A DNA stretch of 40,402 nt, from assembly GCA_902786545.1 (NCBI GenBank), contig CADACU010000030.1, positions 1-40,402 on the forward strand, read 5' to 3'. The DNA comes from an uncultured Anaerovibrio sp. (GTDB taxonomy: Bacteria > Bacillota > Negativicutes > Selenomonadales > Selenomonadaceae). Position numbers and translations under genes: made by a program. The notes beneath the pieces were generated by a model. It saw nothing but the letters and a program-made list of their open reading frames with translations. It made no database searches and was not told the origin of the DNA. Below, piece by piece: positions 1 to 7,690 of this stretch; position 1 is the first letter of the stretch; each line of letters opens with the position of its first letter.

Positions 1-1682
1 TCCCGCCAGTTAGTAAACTTATAACCATCAATTACGGCAGAGGCCCCCTTGCCCGCCGGCAGTTTATCCCGCCAAAAGGCCGCCGTCTGCTCCTGATAGG
101 TTTCCCGATTCCACTTCAAAAACTCCGGCCTATTCTGGCCGCCATCTGCCATCAAGGCATCAAATCGCATCAAATTGTCCATAACCAGGCAGTGATTATT
201 CCTTGTATCTGAATCTATATCAGGATCTGCCACCGTTTCAAAAAAAGCCCACAAGCAACCATAAAGACTCTTGGCGCTAATGGCCCGTTTATGATTCCCC
301 AGCTTTTCCCAAAAATCAGTAAAATGGGAATAAAACGCAAAGGCATTACCGTCAAAGAAGCTTTCTATCATATATTCGATTGATTTCAGGCAGCGTCCCG
401 CATTATGATACAGCTCAAATACCTGCTCAAAGATATGCAGCCACCGAATCTGTCCATAATCCATCACATCGTTGGACAGGACCTCATATGGACCAATATC
501 CATATATTTGTAATTATAGGCCGCCACCAGTTCCATCATGGCAGCGCCCTTCAAAAACTTTAAAAATCCCAGCTGCAGCATATCCGTGTGCAAGGCATAT
601 AGGTCGTTAAAGGACCGGCCAAAGGATGCCAGATCCTCTCCCGGCAGTCCGATAATCAAATCTGTATGAATATGCATATTGCCATTTTTCTGCAGGGCCT
701 TAATATTGCGGCAGATATCCCCCCAATGGTTCACTCGGGATATACGCTTTAAAACCGCTGGATTGGTACTCTGAATGCCGATTTCCAGCTGTACCCGCCC
801 TTTGGGCAAAGCCTGTAACAGCCCGATGGTCTCATCATCCAAATAGTCCACTGCCACCTCAAAATGAAAATTGGTACGGCAGCTGGCCGGCAAGTCCTTT
901 ATATACTGGATAATGGGCAAAAAATGCTCTTTTCGGGCATTAAAGGTCCTATCAACAAATTTAATCTGCCGTACATTGCATTCAACGAACAAATCCAGCT
1001 CCTGCCGGACTTCATCAAATGGTCGGAACCGTACTCCCGCCGTAGCACAGGACAGGCAATAGGCACAGGAAAAGGGACACCCACGGGATGTTTCGTAATA
1101 AAGGATTTTTTCCTTTATGTCCGCCAGTTCTTCCTTGATATAAGGAAAAGGCACCCTTAGACAGCGAGGTTCATCTGCATCAACAACTGTAACAGCTTCC
1201 CCTTCTGCCACAGAGCCATCAATCTGACGGTAGGCCAATCCCCGTATATCAGGCTCATTCAGCAATATTCTGTCCCCATTGATATCTTGGCGAACAACAA
1301 TATGTTCCAGCAAGGCTTTTATGGTGTCTTCGGCCTCGCCCCGCACCACAAAGTCCACTGCCGGGTTATCCTGCATAAAGCTTTTGGTTTCGTAGGATAC
1401 CTCCGGTCCACCGCAGATAATAATACACTGGGGCAATACCTGTCGCACCAGGGGAATTACCTTTTTGACCAGCTCTATATTCCAGATATAACAACTTATT
1501 CCCAATATATCCGGCTTATGCTCATATATTTCACTGAGAATATCCGGAATATAATTGTTGATGGTCAACTCCAAAATCTCCGACGGAATCTTTATTTCGG
1601 CCGCCGCCTGACGCAGGTAGCGAGTCGCCAGTGAGGTGTGGGAAAACTTGGCATTAAATGCCAGCCAAAGAATGTTTTTCAT
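1..1682 (-). CDS. B12-binding domain radical SAM protein, DUF4080 type (partial, 3' end outside window)
   Basis: I translated this from the reverse complement; the frame stays open to the window edge, so the C-terminus is missing. The start MKNILWLAFNAKFSHTSLA at 1682 follows a GGAG ribosome binding site. Residues about 1-130 look like a cobalamin-binding Rossmann fold (DILGISCYIWN, IIICGGPEVS, FVVRGEAE). A radical SAM core follows with the [4Fe-4S] motif CPFSCAYC (Cys202, Cys206, Cys209), then FVDRTFN and DLIIGLPGED, the usual radical SAM strands. After that comes a C-terminal region of the kind annotated DUF4080. Such proteins are SAM- and probably cobalamin-dependent enzymes of unknown substrate, predicted cytoplasmic. 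The gene diverges from a small Nif11-like gene across about 170 bp. Family is confident; function is not known. Confidence 0.9.
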   Translation of the reverse strand, partial: MKNILWLAFNAKFSHTSLATRYLRQAAAEIKIPSEILELTINNYIPDILSEIYEHKPDILGISCYIWNIELVKKVIPLVRQVLPQCIIICGGPEVSYETKSFMQDNPAVDFVVRGEAEDTIKALLEHIVVRQDINGDRILLNEPDIRGLAYRQIDGSVAEGEAVTVVDADEPRCLRVPFPYIKEELADIKEKILYYETSRGCPFSCAYCLSCATAGVRFRPFDEVRQELDLFVECNVRQIKFVDRTFNARKEHFLPIIQYIKDLPASCRTNFHFEVAVDYLDDETIGLLQALPKGRVQLEIGIQSTNPAVLKRISRVNHWGDICRNIKALQKNGNMHIHTDLIIGLPGEDLASFGRSFNDLYALHTDMLQLGFLKFLKGAAMMELVAAYNYKYMDIGPYEVLSNDVMDYGQIRWLHIFEQVFELYHNAGRCLKSIEYMIESFFDGNAFAFYSHFTDFWEKLGNHKRAISAKSLYGCLWAFFETVADPDIDSDTRNNHCLVMDNLMRFDALMADGGQNRPEFLKWNRETYQEQTAAFWRDKLPAGKGASAVIDGYKFTNWR

Positions 1683-1701
1683 ATTTTTACTCCAAATTTG
1701 C

Positions 1702-1733
1702 TTGTAGAAAATTTTCTACAACTAGGTTATAAT
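1702..1733 (+). promoter_or_regulatory. Perfect 20-bp palindrome beside a TATAAT -10 box
   Basis: Positions 1702-1721 read TTGTAGAAAATTTTCTACAA, a perfect inverted repeat. A consensus -10 box TATAAT sits at 1728-1733 on the plus strand. The palindrome falls where a -35 region and spacer would be and just upstream of the divergent radical SAM gene start. It has the form of an operator for a dimeric regulator acting on one or both divergent genes. The regulator is unknown, and no convincing -35 hexamer is seen. Confidence 0.55.
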
Positions 1734-1750
1734 AATAAGAGATTTTACGC

Positions 1751-1826
1751 TATAACCACTCACTGAACCTCATCCACCGCAAGCGGTCCCCCTTCCCCAA
1801 AAGGGAAGGCAAGTTCAATGGTTATA
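1751..1826 (+). repeat. MITE/REP-like palindromic element in the leader of the 91-aa gene
   Basis: The 76-bp block is bounded by perfect 8-bp inverted ends TATAACCA (1751-1758) and TGGTTATA (1819-1826). A second match, TGAAC with GTTCA, lies inside the ends. Two further hairpins are nested within: ACCGC-AA-GCGGT, and CCTTCCC-CAAAA-GGGAAGG. The GC-rich core is unlike the AT-rich flanks and resembles the short dispersed palindromic repeats common in gut Firmicutes. It lies between the predicted promoter and the start codon at 1857, so it would be transcribed as a folded leader. Confidence 0.5.
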
Positions 1827-1856
1827 CAAAAAAACTAAGAAGGAATGTGATTTATA

Positions 1857-2132
1857 ATGATACCAGAAAAGTTTATGCAGATTGGTGCAGCTATTATGCA
1901 GGATCCGGTAATGCTCCAGAAGCTCAGTGAAGCCAAGAGCCCTCAGGAAGCTTATGAGATTGTTAAGGGTTTACTCGGTGGCATGACTGAAGAAGAGTTT
2001 ATGTCCACTGCCGCTACGCTGGCTCCTTTAATCCCACCCGGACTTACTGACGAGCAGCTGGCAGCTATGCCGGCTGGCAACATCATCAAGGCTTTTCAGG
2101 GCTGGGTAAAGGATTTATCTCCAGTTAAATAA
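1857..2132 (+). CDS. Small Nif11-like domain protein, function unknown
   Basis: This 91-aa protein starts after GAAGGAATGTGATTTATA. Residues about 5-50 (FMQIGAAIMQDPVMLQKLSE, then AKSPQEAYEIVKG and MTEEEF) match the spacing of the Nif11 / nitrile-hydratase leader domain: a DPxLxxKL helix, an A(K/D)xPEEA turn and a TxEEL helix. Nif11 domains serve as leaders of ribosomal peptide precursors but also occur as stand-alone small proteins. The C-terminal half (LAPLIPPGLTDEQLAAMP and on) has no Cys and few Ser or Thr, so it is a poor candidate core peptide. It is monocistronic with its own terminator. The neighbouring divergent radical SAM gene is suggestive but does not prove a maturase pair. Coding is likely; the family call is tentative. 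Confidence 0.7.
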   Translation: MIPEKFMQIGAAIMQDPVMLQKLSEAKSPQEAYEIVKGLLGGMTEEEFMSTAATLAPLIPPGLTDEQLAAMPAGNIIKAFQGWVKDLSPVK

Positions 2133-2153
2133 ACAACAAATTGTGTCTATAAC

Positions 2154-2187
2154 AAAAGGGATGTAAAACGCTTTACATCCCTTTTTT
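2154..2187 (+). terminator. Intrinsic terminator after the Nif11-like gene
   Basis: A 14-bp stem AAAAGGGATGTAAA / TTTACATCCCTTTT with a 4-nt loop is followed by further T residues. It may also act on the convergent purF-like transcript, whose strand reads TTTTG after the same stem. Confidence 0.85.
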
Positions 2188-2199
2188 AATTGATTGCAA

Positions 2200-2243
2200 C
2201 AACGCCCCTAAAGGGACTATGCCTTGCGTTGTCCTTGCAGGAC
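2200..2243. repeat. Structured GC-rich intergenic sequence, possible palindromic repeat
   Basis: CAACGC (2200-2205) pairs with GCGTTG (2226-2231), enclosing CCCTAAAGGG. An adjacent perfect hairpin GTCCT-TGC-AGGAC (2231-2243) and a GC-rich tail follow. The block lies just downstream of the purF-like stop codon. No second copy was seen in this window, so the call as a dispersed repeat is weak. Confidence 0.3.
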
Positions 2244-2281
2244 CAGCTTCGCGTCGCGCCCTTTGAAGAGCAGATAAATAC

Positions 2282-3706
2282 TTATTCCTTGCCCGTCCAG
2301 CAATATGTACAAATTTTATCCTTGTCGATACCAATGGCTTCCAGCGTCCCCTCCAGAGACTGGTAACCAAGGGAATCAAATTTAAACATTTCACAAATAC
2401 GCTTCAACATACACTTGCCCCGTTCCGTTCTGGCATCGGCGTATTCATCAATATGCTTTTCTCCTTCACTGCCCTCCAAATCCTGGATAACTCGCCGAGC
2501 CAGCAGTTCGTTTTCCGATTTGCTGCTGGAGAAATTGAGATATTTGCAGCCGTACATAATCGGCGGACAGGCACTGCGCATATGCACTTCCTTGGCCCCA
2601 CTCTTATAGAGGAAATCCACCGTTTCCCGCAGCTGGGTCCCCCGGACAATGGAATCATCCACAAAAAGCAATTTCTTGTCCTTTATCAGCTCCGGTACCG
2701 GAATCTGTTTCATCTTGGCCACCTGATTGCGAACTTTCTGATTGGTGGGCATAAAGGACCGGGACCAGGTTGGTGTATATTTGATAAACGGCCTGGCAAA
2801 CTCCACTCCGCTTTCACTGGCATAGCCAATGGCATGTGGGACACCGGAATCCGGCACTCCGGCCACATAATCCAAATCAGGCAGAGTCCCCCGTTCCTTT
2901 TCCTCCCGGGCCATAATTTTGCCATTTTTGCACCGCATCATTTCCACATTTACTCCCTCATAACAGGAAGTAGGATAACCATAGTAGGTCCACAGGAAGG
3001 CACAGATTTTCATATCCTCACCCGCTGGAGAAATGGTTCCGATACCATTGGCATTCATCCGAACAATTTCCCGTGGCCCCAGCTCGTAGAACATTTCATA
3101 GCCCATCTTCTGGAAGGCAAAGCTTTCAAATGACACGCAATATCCATTGTCGCTCTTGCCGATAATAACCGGCAAACGCCCCATTTTATCCCTGGCAGCT
3201 ATGATCTCACCTTGGGCTGTAAGGAGCAATATTGTTACCGAACCATCAATAACATCCTGAGCGTGGAGTATCCCCGATACTATATCATCCTTTTCGTTAA
3301 TAAGCGCCGCCACCATCTCCGTGGAATTCACCTTACCGGCACTGGTAGCCATAAATTGGCGAGACCTATCCGAAAAATAGTTTTCCAAAAGGGCATCGGC
3401 ATTATTTATAATCCCCACAGTGGTAATGGCATAAATCCCCAAATGGGAGCGCACCATCAATGGCTGCGGATCCGTATCACTGATACAGCCTATACCACTG
3501 GTACCGTTAAATTCCTCCAGCTCCTTTTCAAACTTGGTCCGAAAAGGGGTCTTGTCTATGGAATGGATTTGCCGCTGAAAGCCATTGGCCTGGTCATGAA
3601 TTACCATACCACCGTATCTGGTTCCCAAATGTGAATGATAATCCAACCCGAAGAACAAATCTACCACGCAATCCTTGTTGGATACCACGCCAAAAAATCC
3701 ACCCAT
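2282..3706 (-). CDS. Amidophosphoribosyltransferase-like protein lacking the Cys nucleophile
   Basis: This 474-aa protein has the PurF architecture: an N-terminal class II glutamine amidotransferase-type (Ntn) domain, residues about 1-235, and a type I phosphoribosyltransferase domain with the PRPP-binding motif VDDSIVRGTQ at about residues 349-358. It begins MGGFFGVVSNKDC. Canonical PurF begins MCGIxG, with Cys1 as the glutaminase nucleophile; here that position is Gly and the first Cys is residue 13. The C-terminus ends CTYCWTGKE. From memory, similar MGGFFG-type proteins occur in Bacteroides. An AAGGAGA ribosome binding site precedes the ATG. No other purine genes are nearby; a lipid kinase and a flippase lie upstream on the same strand. 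The PRTase domain looks intact, so it may use free ammonia or have another role. Confidence 0.85.
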   Translation of the reverse strand: MGGFFGVVSNKDCVVDLFFGLDYHSHLGTRYGGMVIHDQANGFQRQIHSIDKTPFRTKFEKELEEFNGTSGIGCISDTDPQPLMVRSHLGIYAITTVGIINNADALLENYFSDRSRQFMATSAGKVNSTEMVAALINEKDDIVSGILHAQDVIDGSVTILLLTAQGEIIAARDKMGRLPVIIGKSDNGYCVSFESFAFQKMGYEMFYELGPREIVRMNANGIGTISPAGEDMKICAFLWTYYGYPTSCYEGVNVEMMRCKNGKIMAREEKERGTLPDLDYVAGVPDSGVPHAIGYASESGVEFARPFIKYTPTWSRSFMPTNQKVRNQVAKMKQIPVPELIKDKKLLFVDDSIVRGTQLRETVDFLYKSGAKEVHMRSACPPIMYGCKYLNFSSSKSENELLARRVIQDLEGSEGEKHIDEYADARTERGKCMLKRICEMFKFDSLGYQSLEGTLEAIGIDKDKICTYCWTGKE

Positions 3707-3740
3707 TTAGTTTTCTCCTTCCAAAGCCCAAAAACTTACA

Positions 3741-4610
3741 TCAATAAAAAATCTCAAAGCACTGAGGTACCGTTTCAATCCGCAACGGCAGCTCCGGTCC
3801 AATCTCACCGTCTATGTCACTGGTGAGTGGCTCGCTGCACTCCACCTCAAAGGAAGCCGCCTGGCGGTATATAACCTCCTTGCGCTGGGAAATGTCCTTC
3901 CCGGCCAGCAATTCGGTAGTCACCACCATCAGGTCTTTCATATTGCACTGCTTCATAATCAGCAAATCCATGACCCCATCCTGAACACTGGCCTGAACCG
4001 CCGCATTTTTAAAGCTGGCTACTACACTGGAATTTACCACCAAAAACAGAAAGGCCTTTTCGTGAAACACTTCCTTCTCAGTACGGACCGTAATGTCCAG
4101 AGCCCGAAAGCTCGGCAGGGTTTTCAGGCCATGTACATAATAGGCCAGCTTGCCGAAAGCATTTTTCAATCTGGTATCCACCTCGTGGGCAATTGAGGTT
4201 ACCATACCGGCACTTACCACATTGATAAAATACTTGTCCTGCACCTTGCCCAAATCGATTTTTTTCGTCTTTCCTGCCGCTATACGGTCAAAATATTCCT
4301 CTGTATCCAGCTTCAGAAAGGTGGCAAAGTCATTGGAAGTACCTGTGCCGATTATTCCCATTGGGATATTCAGCTGTTCCTTCATAATGAGATTGACAAT
4401 CTCATGAACCGTGCCATCTCCTCCGGCAGCAATAATGCCATCCGGTGCCGCTATTTTGATGAAATCCAGTAAATTTGCGTTTTCCGGTGTAGTCCGATAT
4501 GGAATAACCATACAGCCACGACTTTGCAGCTTGAAAATAATTTCATCCAGTCGCTTTTTAAATACCGCTTTGCCGGAAACCGGATTATATACCAAAACGA
4601 GTTTCTTCAT
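3741..4610 (-). CDS. Diacylglycerol kinase-family lipid kinase (YegS/DgkB type)
   Basis: This 289-aa protein has the DAGK catalytic-domain hallmarks: LVYNPVSGK at the N-terminus, the nucleotide-binding loop AAGGDGTVHEIVN near residue 80, and MGIIGTGTSNDFATFL about 25 residues further on. The family phosphorylates diacylglycerol or related lipids with ATP at the inner membrane face; DgkB recycles the diacylglycerol released during lipoteichoic acid synthesis. The exact substrate cannot be told from sequence. The ATG follows GGGAG. The gene starts 16 bp after the upstream flippase ends and is followed by the purF-like gene, so all three probably form one transcript. Length is normal for the family. 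Confidence 0.9.
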   Translation of the reverse strand: MKKLVLVYNPVSGKAVFKKRLDEIIFKLQSRGCMVIPYRTTPENANLLDFIKIAAPDGIIAAGGDGTVHEIVNLIMKEQLNIPMGIIGTGTSNDFATFLKLDTEEYFDRIAAGKTKKIDLGKVQDKYFINVVSAGMVTSIAHEVDTRLKNAFGKLAYYVHGLKTLPSFRALDITVRTEKEVFHEKAFLFLVVNSSVVASFKNAAVQASVQDGVMDLLIMKQCNMKDLMVVTTELLAGKDISQRKEVIYRQAASFEVECSEPLTSDIDGEIGPELPLRIETVPQCFEIFY

Positions 4611-4626
4611 ATGAACTCCCTCAATG

Positions 4627-6237
4627 TCAATTTATAGGCTTATCCTTGTAGACACCCAGCTTGTGCATTGCCTTGATACCAAACCGGCCAATCATCGGGA
4701 TGCGGGCCATATCCTCTTCCATCATACCACCGATAACCAGCAGTACAGCCAAATATACAATACAGCCAAATAGGCAAGCACCAAAGGTAGCCAGTATGTT
4801 GCTGTCCAAGTAAGCCATGGTATAGTCGTAGAAATACCACACCGCTCCGGCCATTACCACAGCCGCCACCACGGTTTTCAAAAACTGTGGGATTTCCATA
4901 CGATAGCCAATGTACTTGTAGATAAAGAACATATTGATAATGGCCGCCACACCCATATCAGCTGCAGTAGCCCAAGCAGCTCCCATAATGCCCAGCCATG
5001 GCTGGGCTACCAAGGTCCAGTTCAATACTACCTTGGCCACGGCTGCTACAATCATATTTATCATCGGAATGGATGGATACCCCAGGCCTTGCAGTATCGC
5101 CGTCGATACCTGATGAAGCCCCAGCAAAACAATACTTACCGACGAAACCATAATGGCCGGTCCGGCGGCTGGCGCATTGTAGATCAATGACGCAATCGGA
5201 GTGGCCAAAATCAGCACGATAATAAAGGCCGGGAAGCATACCGCATTGGAAATACGAATACCGGACGCAGTCTGACTGAATACCATCTTTTCATCCTGCA
5301 GGGCTCTGGCCTTGGAAATAGCCGGCACAAGACTTACAGCTAAGGATGCTGTCAAAATAGTGGCCAGATTGACCAATGGCACGGCCATACCCGTCAAATA
5401 ACCGAACAACTCGGTAGCTTCATTAACACTATAACCGGCTACCTCCAACCGCTGCGGTACAATAGCCAGATCCAGGTTTGACACTACCGGCAGCATAATG
5501 CTGGCCGCCGATACCGGCAAAGACAGGGCAAAAATGCGTTTGATGATACCCCAATGGGAGGTCTGCTCCGCATCTGGCAGTGGCTGAATATTTCGGCCAA
5601 ATTCGTTGATGATATCCTTTTCCAGCTTCCAATGGAAATAAACCAGCACAATAAGACCAGTTACCGCACCGGCAAAGGCCCCCAGACTGGCGCCCGCTGC
5701 CGCATAATCCAAGCCGTATGGTAAAAACAGGCTGGCAAACATAATCATGGTAACAACCCGGAAAATCTGCTCCACTATCTGAGATACAGCTGTCGGAGTC
5801 ATTCGCTGCCACCCCTGCAAATAACCGCGGGAGCTGGCCAAAAGCGTAACGAAGAATATAGCTGGTGCCAAGGCCACAACTGACCAATAGGCCCGGGGAT
5901 CCCGGATAAAGTGGAAATCAATAAGCCATTGGGCTCCTAAATAGGTCAAAACGGAGAAAAAGATACCTGTCACAAACATCAGCGACATAGATACCTTAAA
6001 TACCCGTTTCGCCCCCCAAATATCCTTCAAGGCCACCCGTTCAGCGGTGATGATGGAAATAGCCACCGGTACACCGGCCGTAGACACACTTAAAGCGAAG
6101 AAATATATAGGAAACGCCATCTGGTAAAGGCCAATACCCTCACCGCCCAAGATACGGGACACGAAAATCCAGTTCAAGGAACCAATCACCTTGACTACTA
6201 CACCGGCCACAGTGAGTATCAGGGTACCCTTCAGCAA
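4627..6237 (-). CDS. MATE/MOP-superfamily polysaccharide flippase, SpoVB/MurJ-like
   Basis: This 536-aa protein is almost entirely hydrophobic, with about 14 membrane helices. Its N-terminus (LKGTLILTVAGVVVKVIGSL, then GGEGIGLYQMAFPIYFFALS) is typical of the SpoVB / polysaccharide biosynthesis C branch of the MOP superfamily. Members flip undecaprenyl-linked precursors such as lipid II or polysaccharide units across the inner membrane. The start used is TTG at 6237, which has GGGAGA 5 nt upstream. The frame stays open for at least 20 codons further upstream (TQEVSKENNKSDKGES), so a non-ATG start a little upstream is possible. The gene leads the probable flippase - lipid kinase - purF-like transcript and has a 260-nt structured leader. 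The exact cargo is unknown. Confidence 0.88.
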   Translation of the reverse strand: MLKGTLILTVAGVVVKVIGSLNWIFVSRILGGEGIGLYQMAFPIYFFALSVSTAGVPVAISIITAERVALKDIWGAKRVFKVSMSLMFVTGIFFSVLTYLGAQWLIDFHFIRDPRAYWSVVALAPAIFFVTLLASSRGYLQGWQRMTPTAVSQIVEQIFRVVTMIMFASLFLPYGLDYAAAGASLGAFAGAVTGLIVLVYFHWKLEKDIINEFGRNIQPLPDAEQTSHWGIIKRIFALSLPVSAASIMLPVVSNLDLAIVPQRLEVAGYSVNEATELFGYLTGMAVPLVNLATILTASLAVSLVPAISKARALQDEKMVFSQTASGIRISNAVCFPAFIIVLILATPIASLIYNAPAAGPAIMVSSVSIVLLGLHQVSTAILQGLGYPSIPMINMIVAAVAKVVLNWTLVAQPWLGIMGAAWATAADMGVAAIINMFFIYKYIGYRMEIPQFLKTVVAAVVMAGAVWYFYDYTMAYLDSNILATFGACLFGCIVYLAVLLVIGGMMEEDMARIPMIGRFGIKAMHKLGVYKDKPIN

Positions 6238-6370
6238 GGATTCTCCCTTATCAGATTTGTTATTTTCTTTGGAAACTTCCTGAGTACTAATATTATCACA
6301 CCCTTTTCAGGCTTATTGAAAAATAGTTGTATCCCCCTTTTTATTGTGCTTTAATAAAGGGGAAACCATT

Positions 6371-6464
6371 GTAAAATGAGACTTATTCAGTTGGAGCTTC
6401 AGACTCAAACTAAATGCGGTCAAATAAATCCCGGGCTTTAGGGTAGCCTTGGCACCCATCAGCG
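6371..6464 (-). promoter_or_regulatory. Conserved structured leader element, copy A (upstream of the flippase)
   Basis: Read on the minus strand it starts with hairpin GGCGC-TGATGG-GTGCC (the outer G is at 6465), then AAGG and an insert CTACCCTAAAGCCC. Next come GGATTTATTTGACC and a second hairpin, ATTTAGTTTGAG with CTCCAACTGAAT (one mismatch, one G-U). It ends AAGTCTCATTTTAC. Copies B (7691-7810) and C (29193-29269) share this order and much of the sequence. It begins about 34 nt after the predicted transcription start. I call it a candidate cis-regulatory RNA; a relic of a mobile-element end is the main alternative. Confidence 0.5.
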
Positions 6465-6504
6465 CCGGTAAAATCGTTTATGGCACAGTAAGCCATGCTA
6501 AAAA

Positions 6505-6534
6505 ATTATATCACTTACAGTCCTAGACTGCAAG
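6505..6534 (-). promoter_or_regulatory. Promoter of the flippase leader with an overlapping 21-bp dyad
   Basis: On the minus strand, -35 TTGCAG (6528-6533) and -10 TATAAT (6505-6510) are separated by 17 bp. A dyad CTTACAGTC-CTA-GACTGCAAG occupies 6514-6534, covering the -35 box and spacer, with 8 of 10 half-site positions paired. This suggests regulator binding. It also lies 20-40 bp upstream of the divergent DUF4931 gene start and could affect that gene. Confidence 0.6.
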
Positions 6535-6553
6535 CACACAAGGAGTTCTGTAA

Positions 6554-7384
6554 ATGGATATAAACATCATAGACTTTGATACCACCATTGGCAAAAAAAA
6601 GCCCCGGACCATTGCCGGGATACAAAATACTAACGATTGTCCCTTCTGTAATGTGGCTGATTTGGTGGATATCATCGATACCGACGGCAATATCATATTA
6701 TTGAAGAACAAATACAATGTGATGGATCCATCCACTCAACTGGTGCTGATTGAAACCGATGTGTGCAAATCGGATATTCCTGATTATCCCCGCGAACAAA
6801 TCCGCCGGGTGATGAATTTCGGCATCAGACATTGGATAGAGATGTTAAACTCAGGTCAGTACCGTTCGGTGATTTTTTTCAAAAACTATGGTCCTCTGTC
6901 CGGCGGTACCATCCAGCATCCACATATGCAGCTGGTAGGTTACCCGGATCTGGCCCCTGAGCTGATGTATGACCCTTCCGAGTTTGAGGGCATTACAATA
7001 TATACAGCCAAAGGCGTTGAACTGAACACCTCCACCTCGCCCCGCATCGGTTTTTCGGAATACAATATTGTGCTTTCGGAGGAGGCCTACTCCTCCACTG
7101 ATCTAAATGGTAAATGTGCCCTGCTGCCCAAAGAGGACAGTATCAATGTGCTGGCGGATTTGCTGCAGGAAACCATCGCCTTTATGAAAGACTTTTTCCG
7201 GCGTCCTAATTTCAGCTACAATATTTTCTTTTATAATGTTGACGGACAGCTGCGGGCCAAAATAATGCCCCGTTTTGCCACTCCCCCCATGTTTGTAGGC
7301 TATAATATCCGTCTTCGTCCTACTTCCATTCCGACCTTTGCTGAAAATTTAAAAGCACATCTTATAAAAAAAGGATTTAAATAG
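6554..7384 (+). CDS. DUF4931 / HIT-like (GalT-related) protein
   Basis: This 276-aa soluble protein begins MDINIIDFDTTIGKKKPR after AAGGAG with 8-nt spacing. DCPFCN near residue 28 is a CxxC pair like those that bind zinc in GalT/HIT proteins. GGTIQHPHMQLVG near residue 120 matches the HIT-superfamily nucleotide-transfer motif, in which a His of the HxH pair is the nucleophile. The C-terminal half contains a second, degenerate HIT-like half, as in GalT-fold proteins. This matches DUF4931 proteins of Firmicutes, whose substrate is not established. A nucleotidyl-transfer or hydrolysis role is inference. It has its own terminator. Confidence 0.75.
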   Translation: MDINIIDFDTTIGKKKPRTIAGIQNTNDCPFCNVADLVDIIDTDGNIILLKNKYNVMDPSTQLVLIETDVCKSDIPDYPREQIRRVMNFGIRHWIEMLNSGQYRSVIFFKNYGPLSGGTIQHPHMQLVGYPDLAPELMYDPSEFEGITIYTAKGVELNTSTSPRIGFSEYNIVLSEEAYSSTDLNGKCALLPKEDSINVLADLLQETIAFMKDFFRRPNFSYNIFFYNVDGQLRAKIMPRFATPPMFVGYNIRLRPTSIPTFAENLKAHLIKKGFK

Positions 7385-7402
7385 ATAATACTTAAATAAT
7401 AT

Positions 7403-7436
7403 TTGCCTTCTCCAGTTGTGGGAAGGTATTTTTTTG
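7403..7436 (+). terminator. Intrinsic terminator after the DUF4931 gene
   Basis: The stem CCTTCTC / GGGAAGG (one T-G pair) encloses a 7-nt loop and is followed by TATTTTTTT. Confidence 0.7.
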
Positions 7437-7660
7437 CTCTCTCGCCCCTATGTCCCCTCCAAAAAATTTAATGTCCACGATTAGCACTATATATTTTTTA
7501 AATACATATACATTTTTGTCCCCACAATTTTAAATATTTATTCATCAAGCGCCAAAAATCTGCATAATTACTGTATTTGTAAATTTGCTTATTGTTTTAA
7601 ACAACTTTACAAGTTTACACATATTTTTATAAAACATCTCTTTCATTTATTTTTTTAATG
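7437..7660. other. AT-rich intergenic sequence without a gene
   Basis: Between the DUF4931 terminator and the NSS promoter there is no supported ORF. The stretch is strongly AT-rich, with many T runs, and shows no clear repeat or structural RNA. It probably acts as upstream promoter sequence for the symporter. Confidence 0.4.
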
Positions 7661-7669
7661 TGTTATAAT
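7661..7669 (+). promoter_or_regulatory. Extended -10 promoter of the NSS symporter
   Basis: TGTTATAAT is a perfect extended -10 motif (TGnTATAAT). The -35 region is T-rich but has no clear hexamer, which is acceptable for an extended -10 promoter. The predicted start near 7677 gives a leader of about 150 nt that holds element copy B. Confidence 0.6.
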
Positions 7670-7690
7670 AACGCTCGTATACTTACACTA

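Noticed and set aside
2453-3133. 226-codon plus-strand open frame
   Set aside because: It is antisense to the purF-like gene, with no ribosome binding site and no recognisable product.
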